From contig JAFTVU010000029.1 of NCBI GenBank assembly GCA_017465665.1, positions 1 to 64,000 of the forward strand: 64,000 nucleotides of DNA, read 5' to 3'. Origin of the DNA: Oscillospiraceae bacterium. Its GTDB lineage: Bacteria > Bacillota > Clostridia > Oscillospirales > Ruminococcaceae. Positions 34,275-44,205 of the stretch are shown here, piece by piece (positions within the stretch are counted from its first letter, which is position 1; each line of letters begins with the position of its first letter). The notes under the pieces were generated by a model. The model saw nothing but the letters and a program-made list of their open reading frames with translations. It did not search any database and was not told the origin of the DNA. Made by a program: the position numbers and the translations under genes.

Positions 34275-34529
34275 ATGAAGCTTATAAACATCGGCTTCGG
34301 CAACACTGTAAATGCCGACAGGATAGTATCTGTGGTCAGCCCTGAGGCTGCCCCTGTAAAGAGGATAGTCCAGCTTGCAAAGGACGCAGGCACGGCGATA
34401 GACGCCACCTGCGGACGTAAGACGCGCTCCGTTATTGTTTGTGACAGCGGCCATGTGGTGCTGTCCGCATTACAGCCCGAGACCATTTCGGGCAAGACTT
34501 CCGAGGAGGATATGGACGATGAAGAATAA
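34275..34529 (+). CDS. remA: RemA/DUF370-family regulator
   Basis: 84 aa from the ATG at 34275, chosen because RemA proteins start [10 protein letters not shown] and GAAAGGTG lies upstream. The conserved core [62 protein letters not shown] is complete. In Bacillus RemA is a DNA-binding activator of matrix genes that forms ring-like oligomers. Its position before gmk is widely conserved. Overlaps gmk by 11 bp. Confidence 0.9.
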   Translation: MKLINIGFGNTVNADRIVSVVSPEAAPVKRIVQLAKDAGTAIDATCGRKTRSVIVCDSGHVVLSALQPETISGKTSEEDMDDEE

Positions 34530-35127
34530 GGGACTTTTATTCGTGGTATCTGCGCCTGCAGGCTGCGGCAAGGATACGATACTGGAGCAGGTGCTTTCCC
34601 GCTGTGAGAATGTGGGATATTCCGTTTCTGCCACCACAAGAGCGCCCAGACCCGGCGAGGTGGACGGCGTGCACTATCACTTCCGCACCCGTGAGCAGTT
34701 CGAGCAGATGATAGCCGACAGCGCCGTGCTGGAATACACCGAATACTGCGGAAACTACTACGGCACGCCCCGTAAGGCTGTTGAGGATATGCTTGCCGAG
34801 GGCAAGGACGTTATCCTGAAGATAGAGGTAGAGGGCGCTATGAACATCCGTAAGCTGTTCCCCGAATGCTGTCTGGTATTCATACTTCCGCCATCCATGC
34901 AGGAGCTTGAGCGCCGCCTGAGAAAGCGCGGTACAGAGGACGAGGAGACCATACTCCGCCGTACAGCTCAGGCAAGAACAGAGATAGATATTGCGGTGAA
35001 TTACGATTATTTCGTGGTGAACGACGAGCTTGAGGTGGCTGTTGACGATCTTATCGCAGTTATCCGTGCCGAAAAGTTCCGCAAGGGCAGATGTCTTGAT
35101 ATGCTTAAAGAGATCAAGGGTGAATAA
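34519..35127 (+). CDS. gmk: Guanylate kinase
   Basis: 202 aa from the ATG at 34519 inside the remA 3' end. P-loop [10 protein letters not shown] (family usually SGPSGVGKGT, so slightly atypical but with the essential GKx intact), GMP-binding [19 protein letters not shown] and [11 protein letters not shown], and lid [16 protein letters not shown]. Phosphorylates GMP to GDP. The rpoZ and coaBC genes that follow gmk in many Firmicutes are absent here; priA follows directly. Confidence 0.95.
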   Translation: MKNKGLLFVVSAPAGCGKDTILEQVLSRCENVGYSVSATTRAPRPGEVDGVHYHFRTREQFEQMIADSAVLEYTEYCGNYYGTPRKAVEDMLAEGKDVILKIEVEGAMNIRKLFPECCLVFILPPSMQELERRLRKRGTEDEETILRRTAQARTEIDIAVNYDYFVVNDELEVAVDDLIAVIRAEKFRKGRCLDMLKEIKGE

Positions 35128-35133
35128 TATTAC

Positions 35134-37554
35134 ATGAACGAGCTTATTGCGCTGGTGGCGGTGGAGAACACCTCCTACAGCTTTGATACGCTGTACAGCT
35201 ACGCAGTCCCCGAGGAGCTGAAAGCAACGCTCCGCGCAGGAATGAGAGCCGCAGTGCCTTTCGGCAGGGGCAACAGGAGCAGGATGGCTCTTGTGTTCCG
35301 CATTGAACAGGGCGATACTTCAAAGCTGAAGACCCTGCTGTTTGCGGCGGATGAGGAGCCGTGCATCTCAGAGGAGCTGCTGAAGCTCTGCGAATGGCTG
35401 AGGGATACCACTTTCTGCACATATTACGATGCGTTCAGGGCGGTGCTGCCATCGGGACTGAGCTTTTCTCTGCGCACCCATTACTGTGTGAACGAAAGCT
35501 TTGACGGAGTGCTCACCGAAAAGGAGAGCGCATTTCTGGAAAAGCTGAAAGCCGCTGACAGCGTCTCACGCAATGACGTGATAGCTGCACAGGCGGACGG
35601 CGGCAGACTTCTGCGGGAGCTTGTCAGCAGGGGCGCAGTGTCTGAGAATGAGGAGCTGAAACGCCGCGTTGGTGATGAGACCACCAGACTTGTGCGCCTC
35701 GCAGAAACGGACGAGGAGATAAAGCTCACGCCGAAGCAGAAGCAGGTGACAGAGTTCCTGCAGGATAACGAGACCGCATCCGTAAAGGAGGTCTGCTATG
35801 CCTGCTGTGTAACTCAGGCGGTGGTGAAGCGCCTTGTGGAAAAGGGTGTGCTGGAGCTTTACGAGCAGACGGTGTTCCGCACCGAGCCCACAGAGGAAGC
35901 CAGTGAAAGCCCCTCTGACATAGTTTTTTCCGAAAAGCAGCAGAAAGTCTATGACGGTCTGTTGGAGCTAATGAACAGCCCTGACCCGAAATGCGCTCTA
36001 CTGCGCGGCATAACTGGCAGCGGCAAAACTTCCGTCTTCATCCGACTTATCGATGAGGCAGTGAAGCAGGGCAAGTCCGCTATGATGCTGGTGCCTGAGA
36101 TATCGCTTACTCCGCAGATGGTGGGTAAGTTCCGCAGGCTTTTCGGCGGCGAGGTGGCAGTGCTGCACAGCAGCCTTTCCCTTGGAGAAAGGGCGGATGA
36201 ATACCGCCGCATAAAGAGTGGCAAGGCCAGGATAGTTATCGGTACGAGGAGCGCAGTCTTTGCACCTGTGCAGGATCTGGGAATAATCGTCATAGACGAG
36301 GAGGGTGAAAGCTCCTACAAATCCGAAAACTCGCCGCGCTATCATGCAAGGGAAGCGGCAAAGCAGAGGTGCTTTGCACACAACGCATTCCTGCTGCTGG
36401 CGAGCGCAACGCCCTCGCTGGAAAGCTACCACAACGCAAAAACGGGCAGATACAGCCTGTTTGAGCTGGATGAGCGCTACAGCAATGCGGTGCTGCCCGA
36501 TGTATATATCGTGGATATGAAAGAGGAGCAGAAGAACGGCAACCATTCGTCGTTCAGTATGCCGCTTCTGGATGAGATACAGGCTAATCTGGACAGGGGC
36601 GAGCAGTCGATACTGCTGCTCAACCGCAGAGGCTATCACACCAGCGTAAGATGCGCCGCCTGCGGAAGCGCGGCGGAATGTCCGAACTGCGCCGTACCGC
36701 TCACCTACCACAAGGCAAACGGCAGCCTTATCTGTCACTACTGCGGATATACGCAGCGCGTGGCGAAGTCCTGCCCGAAGTGCGGCAGCCCCTTTATCAG
36801 CATGAAAGGCACAGGCACGCAGCGCATAGAGGATGAGCTTTCAGAGATATTCCCGCGTGCGAGGATACTGCGTATGGACGCGGACACCACCTCCACAAAG
36901 CACGCGTTTGAAAATAAATTCCGTGCCTTTGCAAACGGCGAGTATGATATCATAGTGGGCACGCAGATGATAGCAAAGGGTCTGGATTTCCCGAACGTAA
37001 CGCTGGTTGGTGTGCTGAAGACGGATAACTCCCTTTATGCAGGGGATTTCAAGGCGTATGAGCGCACGTTCTCACTGGTGACTCAGGTTGTGGGACGTTC
37101 AGGCAGAGGCGGCAGAAAGGGTCGTGCGATGCTGCAGACATTTACTCCCGAGCACTATGTGCTGAACCTCGCGGCAAGGCAGGATTATCCTGCGTTCTAC
37201 GAGGAGGAGATAAAGCTGCGCGAGGCGATGCTGTATCCGCCGTACTGCGATATCCTGGCGGTGACTTTCTCCGCGCTTTCGGACAGCGTATGTGCGATGG
37301 CGGCGAAGAAATTCGTGCGGATACTGGAGGAGCAGCGCGGAAAGCTCGGCAGAGAGATACCGCTGGCACTGCTTGGACCTGCGCCCTGCGCCGCAAAGAA
37401 GATAAACGGACGCTTCCGTTACAGACTGATGATAAAGTGCAGGAGCAGCAGCTCACTGCGTAAGCTGATAGAAAGCTCACTCAAAGCCGCAGGAACCGAT
37501 GAGCAGTTCAGGAACGTATCGTTCTTTGCGGATATGAACGGAGAAACTCTATAA
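35134..37554 (+). CDS. priA: Primosomal protein N' (replication-restart helicase)
   Basis: 806 aa. N-terminal 3'-end-binding domain, Walker A RGITGSGKTSV, DEAH-type VIDEEGESSYKSE, helicase motif ATPSLESYHNA. Eight Cys zinc-binding module in order C-AAC, C-PNC, C-HYC, C-PKC (around residues 507-550), and QMIAKGLDFPNVTLVG. Reloads the replisome at stalled forks. Starts 6 bp after gmk with AAGGGTGA. Confidence 0.95.
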   Translation: MNELIALVAVENTSYSFDTLYSYAVPEELKATLRAGMRAAVPFGRGNRSRMALVFRIEQGDTSKLKTLLFAADEEPCISEELLKLCEWLRDTTFCTYYDAFRAVLPSGLSFSLRTHYCVNESFDGVLTEKESAFLEKLKAADSVSRNDVIAAQADGGRLLRELVSRGAVSENEELKRRVGDETTRLVRLAETDEEIKLTPKQKQVTEFLQDNETASVKEVCYACCVTQAVVKRLVEKGVLELYEQTVFRTEPTEEASESPSDIVFSEKQQKVYDGLLELMNSPDPKCALLRGITGSGKTSVFIRLIDEAVKQGKSAMMLVPEISLTPQMVGKFRRLFGGEVAVLHSSLSLGERADEYRRIKSGKARIVIGTRSAVFAPVQDLGIIVIDEEGESSYKSENSPRYHAREAAKQRCFAHNAFLLLASATPSLESYHNAKTGRYSLFELDERYSNAVLPDVYIVDMKEEQKNGNHSSFSMPLLDEIQANLDRGEQSILLLNRRGYHTSVRCAACGSAAECPNCAVPLTYHKANGSLICHYCGYTQRVAKSCPKCGSPFISMKGTGTQRIEDELSEIFPRARILRMDADTTSTKHAFENKFRAFANGEYDIIVGTQMIAKGLDFPNVTLVGVLKTDNSLYAGDFKAYERTFSLVTQVVGRSGRGGRKGRAMLQTFTPEHYVLNLAARQDYPAFYEEEIKLREAMLYPPYCDILAVTFSALSDSVCAMAAKKFVRILEEQRGKLGREIPLALLGPAPCAAKKINGRFRYRLMIKCRSSSSLRKLIESSLKAAGTDEQFRNVSFFADMNGETL

Positions 37555-37572
37555 CATGAAAGGAACAGAACA

Positions 37573-38028
37573 ATGGCACTCAGAGAGATAGTAAAATACG
37601 GCGATGACATCCTGCGCAAGAAGTGCAGACCCGTCACTGCGTTTGATGAGAAGCTCCACATCCTGCTGGATGATATGGCGGAGACCCTCGCAAAGGCTGA
37701 GGGTGCGGGTCTTGCCGCACCGCAGGTGGGAATGCTCCGCAGAGCGGTTATAATAGACGTGCATGACGGCAAGGGTGTTATCGAGCTGATAAACCCCGAG
37801 ATAATCGAAACAGACGGTGTGCAGAACGGCAACGAGGGCTGCCTTTCCCTGCCGGGCGAGTGGCACGAGGTGGAGCGCCCCTTTAAGGTCACCGTAAAGG
37901 CGCAGGACAGAAACGGCGAGGAGTTCACCATGACAGGCGAGGGTCTGCTTGCAAGAGCTTTCTGCCATGAGCTGGATCATCTGGACGGCGTGCTGTTCAT
38001 CGATAAGGCGAAGATAGTTACCGACTGA
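37573..38028 (+). CDS. def: Peptide deformylase (first copy)
   Basis: 151 aa with the three metal/catalytic motifs: GAGLAAPQVG, EGCLSLPGE and FCHELDHLDG (HExxH). Removes the N-formyl group from nascent proteins. Preceded by GAAAGGAACAG. A second, similar deformylase lies at 38745, separated by an HD gene. This copy ends in TGATG, overlapping the HD gene by 1 bp. Confidence 0.95.
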   Translation: MALREIVKYGDDILRKKCRPVTAFDEKLHILLDDMAETLAKAEGAGLAAPQVGMLRRAVIIDVHDGKGVIELINPEIIETDGVQNGNEGCLSLPGEWHEVERPFKVTVKAQDRNGEEFTMTGEGLLARAFCHELDHLDGVLFIDKAKIVTD

Positions 38029-38705
38029 TGAACAGGGAGAGGTATTCGCTGATAGAAAGCTTTATGCTCTCCTGTATGCAGGACAGCGCCCACGACAGAG
38101 AGCATGTTTACAGAGTGCTTTACAGTGCTCTGGAGATAGCGTCGGAGGAAGCTGATGCAGACTATGATGTGCTTGTTGCGGCGTGTCTGCTGCATGATAT
38201 AGGCCGAGCGGAGCAGCTCAGAGATCCGTCTCTGTGTCATGCGCAGGTGGGTGCGGAAAAAGCGTATCGCTTTCTCACTGAGAAAGGCTTCGGCGAGGTG
38301 TTCGCAAAGCATGTGAGCGATTGCATACTGACTCATCGCTTCAGGAAGAGCAGTCTGCCGCAGAGTATTGAAGCGAAGATACTCTTCGATGCAGACAAGC
38401 TTGATGCGGCTGGTGCTGTTGGTATCGCAAGAACGCTGGTATATAAAGGCACGGTGGGAGAACCGTTGTATACGCTTCGCTCGGATGGAACGATATCTGA
38501 CGGAGCGCAGGATGAACAGCCATCATTCTTTCAGGAGTACAAGCGAAAGCTTGAAAAAGTGTACGATGGCTTTTATACGCAAAAGGGCGCTCAGCTTGCA
38601 GAGCAGCGCAGAGCCGCTGCAGAGCTGTTTTATAACAGCCTGTATGAAGAGGTCAGCACTTCGCGTAGCTTCGGTGCTGCGGAGCTTGAAAAGCGTATCA
38701 GATAA
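38028..38705 (+). CDS. HD-domain phosphohydrolase
   Basis: 225 aa. HD motifs: H22 (SAHDREHVYRV), LLHDIGRAEQ (HD pair), and a later Asp in ILFDADKLDAAGAVGIARTL. Similar to YedJ/YpgQ-type HD hydrolases acting on nucleotides or nucleoside phosphates; substrate unknown. It is inserted between the two deformylase genes and starts in the stop codon of the first. Confidence 0.88.
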   Translation: MNRERYSLIESFMLSCMQDSAHDREHVYRVLYSALEIASEEADADYDVLVAACLLHDIGRAEQLRDPSLCHAQVGAEKAYRFLTEKGFGEVFAKHVSDCILTHRFRKSSLPQSIEAKILFDADKLDAAGAVGIARTLVYKGTVGEPLYTLRSDGTISDGAQDEQPSFFQEYKRKLEKVYDGFYTQKGAQLAEQRRAAAELFYNSLYEEVSTSRSFGAAELEKRIR

Positions 38706-38744
38706 ATTACCATTGCTGAAATATACATTGGAAGGGAATTAAAA

Positions 38745-39209
38745 ATGGCAAAGCGTGAAATAGTAAGATTCGGGGAGGAAACGCTCCGCAGGAAGTGTCG
38801 TGAGGTAACAGAGTTCGATGAGAAGCTCTGGATACTGCTGGACGATATGTACGAAACTATGATAGAATCAAACGGCGTAGGTCTTGCCGCACCACAGGTG
38901 GGAATACTCCGCAGAGTGGTAGTTATCGATGTTGATGATGACAACGGCAAGATAGAACTGATAAACCCTGTTATCACCAGAATGACAGGCAAGCAGACAG
39001 ACAGCGAGGGATGCCTTTCCTATCCCGGCAAGTACGGCTATGTAAAGCGCCCAAACAAGGTAAAGGTAAAGGCGCTCAACCGTTATGGTAAGCCCGTGGA
39101 ATATACTGGCACAGGTCTCCTTGCAAGAGCGTTCTGTCATGAGATAGATCACCTCAACGGAATACTGTTTTCCGATAAGGTCATTGAGTGGATAGAGGAG
39201 GAGAATTGA
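38745..39209 (+). CDS. def: Peptide deformylase (second copy)
   Basis: 154 aa with GVGLAAPQVG, EGCLSYPGK and FCHEIDHLNG. Closely parallels the copy at 37573 over its length (both begin AxREIVxxGxxxLRxKCRxVTxFDEKLxxLLDDM), suggesting a local duplication followed by divergence. This one directly precedes fmt (1-bp gap), the classical def-fmt pair. Preceded by GAAGGGA. Confidence 0.95.
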   Translation: MAKREIVRFGEETLRRKCREVTEFDEKLWILLDDMYETMIESNGVGLAAPQVGILRRVVVIDVDDDNGKIELINPVITRMTGKQTDSEGCLSYPGKYGYVKRPNKVKVKALNRYGKPVEYTGTGLLARAFCHEIDHLNGILFSDKVIEWIEEEN

Positions 39210-39210
39210 T

Positions 39211-40143
39211 ATGAAGATAGTTTTCATGGGAACTCCCGTGTTCTCCCTTGCCTGCCTTGAAGCGCTGATAGAAGCAGGCCACGAGGTGGCGGCTGTGTTC
39301 ACTCAGCCTGATAAGCCCAAGAACCGCGGCAAGCAGATACAGATGACTCCTGTAAAGGAATGCGCGCTCAAGCACGATATCCCCGTATATCAGCCGCTCA
39401 GCCTGCGTAAGGGCGAGGATGCTGAAAGCTCCATGCAGACGCTGCGTGATATAGCTCCCGAGTGCATCGTAGTTGTGGCTTACGGTCAGATACTTCCGAG
39501 AGAGGTTCTGGAGCTTCCGAAGTACGGATGCATAAACGTTCACGCGTCGCTCCTGCCGATGTACCGCGGCGCAGCTCCTATCCAGAGGGTTATCGAGGAC
39601 GGCTGTACCGTAAGCGGCGTAACCACAATGTACATGGCAGAGGGTCTTGATACAGGCGATATGATACTCAAGGAAGAGGTAGCTATCCCCGAGGACATGA
39701 CAGGCGCACAGCTTCATGACGCGCTTTCCGAATGCGGAGCAAGGCTCATCGTAAAGACTATTGACGCTCTTGCGGACGGCACAGCGGTGCGCACACCTCA
39801 GCAGGGAGATACCTGCTATGCGAAGATGATAACAAAGGAAGAGCTGAAGCTGGATTTCACAAAGCCTGCAAAGCAGGTGTATGATTTCATCCGTGCCATG
39901 TCGGACAGCCCTTGTGCGTATACGTTCCTTGAGGGCAAGCGCATGAAGGTTTATATGTCCCGCCTTGTGGAGGGTGTAAACGCGCCTGCAGGCAGTATTG
40001 CGGATGAACAGCATTTCATCGTTGCCTGCGGCGATGGTAACGGCATTCAGCTTACAGAGATACAGCCCGAGGGCGGCAAGAGGATGGATGTGCAGTCATT
40101 CCTGCGCGGTAAGAAGCTTGAAAAGGGTGCGCTCCTCGGTTAA
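39211..40143 (+). CDS. fmt: Methionyl-tRNA formyltransferase
   Basis: 310 aa. Formyl-THF domain with CINVHASLLPMYRGAAPIQRVI (catalytic Asn/His region), GVTTMYMAEGLDTGDMIL and a C-terminal OB-like tRNA-binding domain. N-terminal KIVFMGTPVFS is standard. ATG preceded by GAGGAGGAG. Formylates initiator Met-tRNA; paired with the deformylases upstream. Confidence 0.96.
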   Translation: MKIVFMGTPVFSLACLEALIEAGHEVAAVFTQPDKPKNRGKQIQMTPVKECALKHDIPVYQPLSLRKGEDAESSMQTLRDIAPECIVVVAYGQILPREVLELPKYGCINVHASLLPMYRGAAPIQRVIEDGCTVSGVTTMYMAEGLDTGDMILKEEVAIPEDMTGAQLHDALSECGARLIVKTIDALADGTAVRTPQQGDTCYAKMITKEELKLDFTKPAKQVYDFIRAMSDSPCAYTFLEGKRMKVYMSRLVEGVNAPAGSIADEQHFIVACGDGNGIQLTEIQPEGGKRMDVQSFLRGKKLEKGALLG

Positions 40144-40158
40144 GTGAAAGGAGATAAT

Positions 40159-40896
40159 ATGTCAAATGCGATAACACTGATGTCGGCGGCAGGAGACCGT
40201 GCTGTATTTTTGCTGGACAGCAATATGTTCACCTATGTTCTCTGCATTGCGGCTATGATATTCGCAATGATATGCTCTGCGAGGGTCAACAGCACCTTTG
40301 CAAAGTACAGTGAGAGCTATTCACGCAAGGGTATGCAGGCATGGCAGGTGGCAAGACAGATACTTGACAACAACGGACTTCACGATGTGGCGGTAGTGCC
40401 CGTAAGCGGACATCTCACCGACCATTACGACCCCAGAAGCAACACAGTATCCCTGTCTGACAGCGTGTATTCCAGCACCTCGCTCGCGGCTATCGGAGTT
40501 GCGGCTCACGAGTGCGGACACGCCGTACAGCATGCGACAGGCTATGTGCCCATAAAGCTGCGTACAGCTATCGTGCCGCTTGCGAATATCGGCAGCAGGG
40601 CATATATCTACATCTTCCTGCTGGGCATACTTTTCAGCTTTCCCGTGCTTGTCAATATCGGCATCTGGCTGTTTGCTTTCGTGGTGCTGTTTCAGCTTGT
40701 CACGCTGCCTGTGGAGTTCAATGCGAGCTCCCGTGCGATGAGAACGCTTTCAGACCAGAGCATCCTTGACAGCGATGAGCTGCCTGCCGCAAGAAAGACT
40801 CTCAACGCTGCCGCAATGACCTATGTGGCAAGCCTTATTGTTTCGATAACACAGCTGCTCAGACTTATGTCAAGAGCGAGGAGCAGCAGAAGATAA
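40159..40896 (+). CDS. YugP-family membrane zinc metallopeptidase
   Basis: 245 aa from the ATG at 40159 behind AAAGGAGA; a GTG at 40144 lacks a ribosome site. N-terminal TM helix, conserved YDPRSNTVSLSDSVYSSTSLAAIGVAAHECGHAVQH with the zinc motif HECGH, then paired hydrophobic helices (GILFSFPVLVNIGIWLFAFVVLFQLVTLPVEFNAS). Proteolytic substrate unknown. Lies between fmt and rsmB, where other clostridia also carry it. Confidence 0.9.
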   Translation: MSNAITLMSAAGDRAVFLLDSNMFTYVLCIAAMIFAMICSARVNSTFAKYSESYSRKGMQAWQVARQILDNNGLHDVAVVPVSGHLTDHYDPRSNTVSLSDSVYSSTSLAAIGVAAHECGHAVQHATGYVPIKLRTAIVPLANIGSRAYIYIFLLGILFSFPVLVNIGIWLFAFVVLFQLVTLPVEFNASSRAMRTLSDQSILDSDELPAARKTLNAAAMTYVASLIVSITQLLRLMSRARSSRR

Positions 40897-40919
40897 ACTG
40901 ACGCGAAAGGAACGACATC

Positions 40920-42239
40920 ATGGCAGACGCAAGACTTACCGCAGTGAAGCTGCTGCTCAAGCTGGAGGAGAGCGATTCCTACTCCAATATCCTGCTGGAT
41001 TCCGTTTTGTCCGAGGCTGAACTCAGCGAGCGCGACAAGGCGTTTGCGGCGGCATTGTTCTACGGAGTTACGGAGCGCCGTATCACTCTTGACCATGTGA
41101 TAGCCACCAACTCGAACATCCCGTTCAAAAAGCTGGACAAGGGAGCTGTGGCGATACTGCGTATCGGACTTTATCAGCTTCTGTATATGGACAGCGTTCC
41201 CGAAAGCGCAGCCGTTAACGAGAGCGTGAAGCTGTGCAAGAAGCTGAAGCTGTTTTCGGCGCAGGGCTTTGTCAACGGTATGCTGCGTAATTTTGTCAGA
41301 AACGGCAAGAAGATAAGCTATCTCGGCATGGAAAGGGAGGACAGGCTCAGCATAGAGTACTCCTGCCCGAAATGGCTGGTGGAGAAGTGGATAGAGGAAT
41401 ATGACGTGGAGCGCACCGTAAAGGCGCTTAAAGCCTCTGTCGGCAAGCCGCCTGTATATGCCAGAGTCAACACTATAAAGACTTCGGCAGACAAGCTGCT
41501 GGAGCGCCTTGCAAAGGAGAAGATACCTGCTCATAAGTACAATGGTCTTGATGACTGCCTCGTGCTTGAAAAGACAGGCGATATCGAAAAGTCAAAGGCG
41601 TTCCGTGAGGGACTTTTCCATGTGCAGGATATCTCGTCACAGCTCTGCTGTCTGACGCTGAGACCTGTTGTCAACGAGACCGTTATAGATATGTGCGCTG
41701 CTCCCGGCGGCAAGAGCTTCACCATGGCGGAGCTTATGGGCAACAACGGCAGGCTGTACAGCCTTGACCTGCACGATATGCGTGTGGGACTTATCGAAGA
41801 CGGCGCAGAACGTCTGGGAATACGCATCATCACCGCAAAGCAGGGCAACGCCACCCGTTACAACACAGAGCTTCCGCAGGCAGACAGAGTTCTGTGTGAT
41901 GTGCCGTGTTCAGGCTTAGGCGTTATCCGCCGTAAGCCCGAGATAAAGTACAAGGACCCTGCGGAGTTCGAGGGGCTTCCTCAGATCCAGCGCCGCATCC
42001 TTGAAACGGCGAGCAAGTATGTAAAGGTGGGCGGTACGCTGGTGTATTCCACATGTACGCTCAGCCGTGCAGAAAACGATGATGTGGTGGAGGCTTTCGC
42101 AGCGGTGCACCCCGAGTTCTCGCCCATAGTACAGCATGTTCCGTATGCTGGAGCGGAGAACAGCTACAAGCGCAGCTATTTCCCCGATGAGAACGGCGGC
42201 GACGGATTCTTTACAGCATCTTTCAGGAGAATAAAATAA
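40920..42239 (+). CDS. rsmB: 16S rRNA m5C967 methyltransferase
   Basis: 439 aa. N-terminal NusB-like RNA-binding domain, C-terminal Rossmann methyltransferase: SAM loop MCAAPGGKS, ADRVLCDVPCSGLGVIRRKPEIKY with the PCSG cysteine, and the catalytic Cys in LVYSTCTLS. ATG behind GAAAGGAACG. One base separates it from rlmN. Confidence 0.95.
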   Translation: MADARLTAVKLLLKLEESDSYSNILLDSVLSEAELSERDKAFAAALFYGVTERRITLDHVIATNSNIPFKKLDKGAVAILRIGLYQLLYMDSVPESAAVNESVKLCKKLKLFSAQGFVNGMLRNFVRNGKKISYLGMEREDRLSIEYSCPKWLVEKWIEEYDVERTVKALKASVGKPPVYARVNTIKTSADKLLERLAKEKIPAHKYNGLDDCLVLEKTGDIEKSKAFREGLFHVQDISSQLCCLTLRPVVNETVIDMCAAPGGKSFTMAELMGNNGRLYSLDLHDMRVGLIEDGAERLGIRIITAKQGNATRYNTELPQADRVLCDVPCSGLGVIRRKPEIKYKDPAEFEGLPQIQRRILETASKYVKVGGTLVYSTCTLSRAENDDVVEAFAAVHPEFSPIVQHVPYAGAENSYKRSYFPDENGGDGFFTASFRRIK

Positions 42240-42240
42240 C

Positions 42241-43281
42241 ATGGATAAGATAGACATCCTTTCCCTGTCAAGGGAGGAGCTGACTGCCGAGCTTACGGCA
42301 ATGGGTGAAAAGGCTTTCCGTGCAAAGCAGATATACGATTGGCTGCACGTCAAAAAGGTCAGTGATTTTTCACAGATGACCAACATTTCTGCACAATTGC
42401 GGAATATGCTCGAAGAAAAGTTTTGTCTAAAATCACTAATTATCAAAAAAAGACTTGTATCGGGCATAGATAATACGGTAAAATACTTATATGGTCTGCC
42501 CGACGGCGAAGCGGTGGAGACCGTTCTGATGGAATACAAGCACGGAAACAGCCTTTGCATATCCACTCAGGTGGGCTGCCGCATGGGCTGCCGTTTCTGC
42601 GCTTCCACGATAGCAGGCTTCGTAAGACACCTGCTGCCGTCAGAGATGCTGCTCCAGATATACGAAACGGAGCGCGACAGCGGACGTCATGTGGACAGTA
42701 TAGTCCTTATGGGCATTGGCGAGCCGCTGGATAATTTCGATAACGTGATGAAATTCCTTTCCCTTGTGAATTCCGAGGGCGAGGGCATGAGCTTACGGCA
42801 TATCTCCCTTTCCACCTGTGGCCTTGTGGACAGGATAAACGAGCTTGCGGAGATGAAGACAGGGCTGACCTTATCCATTTCGCTCCACGCGGCAACGGAT
42901 GAAAAGAGAAGCTCAATAATGCCGATAAACAAGAAGTACAACTTAGAGCAGCTGATGAAAGCGTGCCGTGATTATTTCGCAAAGACAGGCAGGCGCATCA
43001 GCTTTGAATACTCCCTTATCGAAGGTGTGAACGATACCGAGGAATCCGCCAACGAGCTTATCAGGCTGCTGGGCGGCATGCTGTGCCATGTGAACCTCAT
43101 CCCCATCAACGAGATACGGGAGCGTGACTTTAAGAAGAGCCGTTATGTGGAGCGTTTCCGCAAGCGTCTTACGGACGCAGGCATAAACGCTACAGTACGC
43201 AGGACCTTAGGCGCGGATATCAACGCTGCCTGTGGCCAGCTCAGAAGAGATGACGGAGCTTCGGAAGAGGCGGTGGACTGA
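42241..43281 (+). CDS. rlmN: 23S rRNA m2A2503 / tRNA m2A37 methyltransferase
   Basis: 346 aa radical-SAM enzyme. Cluster motif CRMGCRFC gives Cys113, Cys117 and Cys120; the methyl-carrying Cys is in the C-terminal NAACGQLR. Also GIGEPLDNFDNV and SLHAATDEKRSSIMPINKKY. Part of the conserved block; ends in TGATG with prpC. Confidence 0.95.
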   Translation: MDKIDILSLSREELTAELTAMGEKAFRAKQIYDWLHVKKVSDFSQMTNISAQLRNMLEEKFCLKSLIIKKRLVSGIDNTVKYLYGLPDGEAVETVLMEYKHGNSLCISTQVGCRMGCRFCASTIAGFVRHLLPSEMLLQIYETERDSGRHVDSIVLMGIGEPLDNFDNVMKFLSLVNSEGEGMSLRHISLSTCGLVDRINELAEMKTGLTLSISLHAATDEKRSSIMPINKKYNLEQLMKACRDYFAKTGRRISFEYSLIEGVNDTEESANELIRLLGGMLCHVNLIPINEIRERDFKKSRYVERFRKRLTDAGINATVRRTLGADINAACGQLRRDDGASEEAVD

Positions 43282-44024
43282 TGAATGTATACAGCTTGAC
43301 AGATATAGGACTGCAGCGTGATGAGAATCAGGATACGGTGTGGTCAGAGCAGATAAGCGATACTGCCTGTGTGGCAGTGCTGTGCGACGGCATGGGCGGA
43401 GAGCAGGCAGGCGGCCTTGCAAGCCAGATAGCGGTGGATGTCATTTCAAAGCGCATAAAGGAAAGCTACAACGAGATGATGAACCGCAATTCCGTGAGAA
43501 ATCTGCTGATAACTGCAGTTTCTGCAGCGAACGCCATAGTATACGAAAAGGCTCAGACGGAGTTTGACCGCGGCGTGGTCATGGGTACTACCTGCGTTGC
43601 TGCGATAGTTGCTTCGGGCTGCGCGTACATAGTGAACGTGGGCGACAGCCGTGCATACCACCTGTTCGTTTCGGGTGAGGATGAGTGCATTCGTCAGGTG
43701 ACTAAGGATCACTCCCATGTTCAGGATCTTGTGGACCGCGGAGAGATAACCGAGGAAGAGGCGAGGGTACACCCCAAGCGCAACAAGATCACCAGAGCCA
43801 TAGGCGCGGAAAGAGACGTAACACCTGATTATTTCGAGCTGGATATGAACGAGGGCGATATGCTGCTGCTGTGCTCAGACGGACTTTCCTCCTACGGCGA
43901 TGATCTGGATATTCTGGATATCTGTTTTGATACCGCTCCTGAGGATTGTGTAAAAGCGCTGATAGACTATGCGAACGATAACGGCGGTCATGACAATGTT
44001 TCAGTGGCACTGGTCATAGCATGA
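43281..44024 (+). CDS. prpC: PP2C-type protein phosphatase
   Basis: 247 aa with all PP2C metal motifs: RDENQDTVW, CDGMGGEQAGG, VNVGDSRAYHL, LLCSDGLSSYGDD and GGHDNVSVAL. Reverses phosphorylation by the adjacent PrkC kinase; the pair controls cell-wall and germination signalling in Firmicutes. Overlaps rlmN by 1 bp. Confidence 0.95.
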   Translation: MNVYSLTDIGLQRDENQDTVWSEQISDTACVAVLCDGMGGEQAGGLASQIAVDVISKRIKESYNEMMNRNSVRNLLITAVSAANAIVYEKAQTEFDRGVVMGTTCVAAIVASGCAYIVNVGDSRAYHLFVSGEDECIRQVTKDHSHVQDLVDRGEITEEEARVHPKRNKITRAIGAERDVTPDYFELDMNEGDMLLLCSDGLSSYGDDLDILDICFDTAPEDCVKALIDYANDNGGHDNVSVALVIA

Positions 44025-44079
44025 TAATTACAAATTGTAACTAAATATTTACAATTCAATTACAGTTTATTGAAATCTG

Positions 44080-44108
44080 TTGACAAAAGTCTGACAGCAT
44101 GATAGTAT
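44080..44108 (+). promoter_or_regulatory. Internal promoter before prkC
   Basis: TTGACA (44080-44085), 17-bp spacer, TAGTAT (44103-44108). The 5' leader contains an imperfect hairpin (AGCG..CTGC / GCAG..CGCT near 44138-44169). Confidence 0.55.
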
Positions 44109-44205
44109 ATTAAATAAATAATATATAAATATGTGTAGAGCGGAGCTGCTACCATACGGCAGTCGCTTTAAGAACATAACAAGTATGGAGAAATGGCGGA
44201 GTAAC

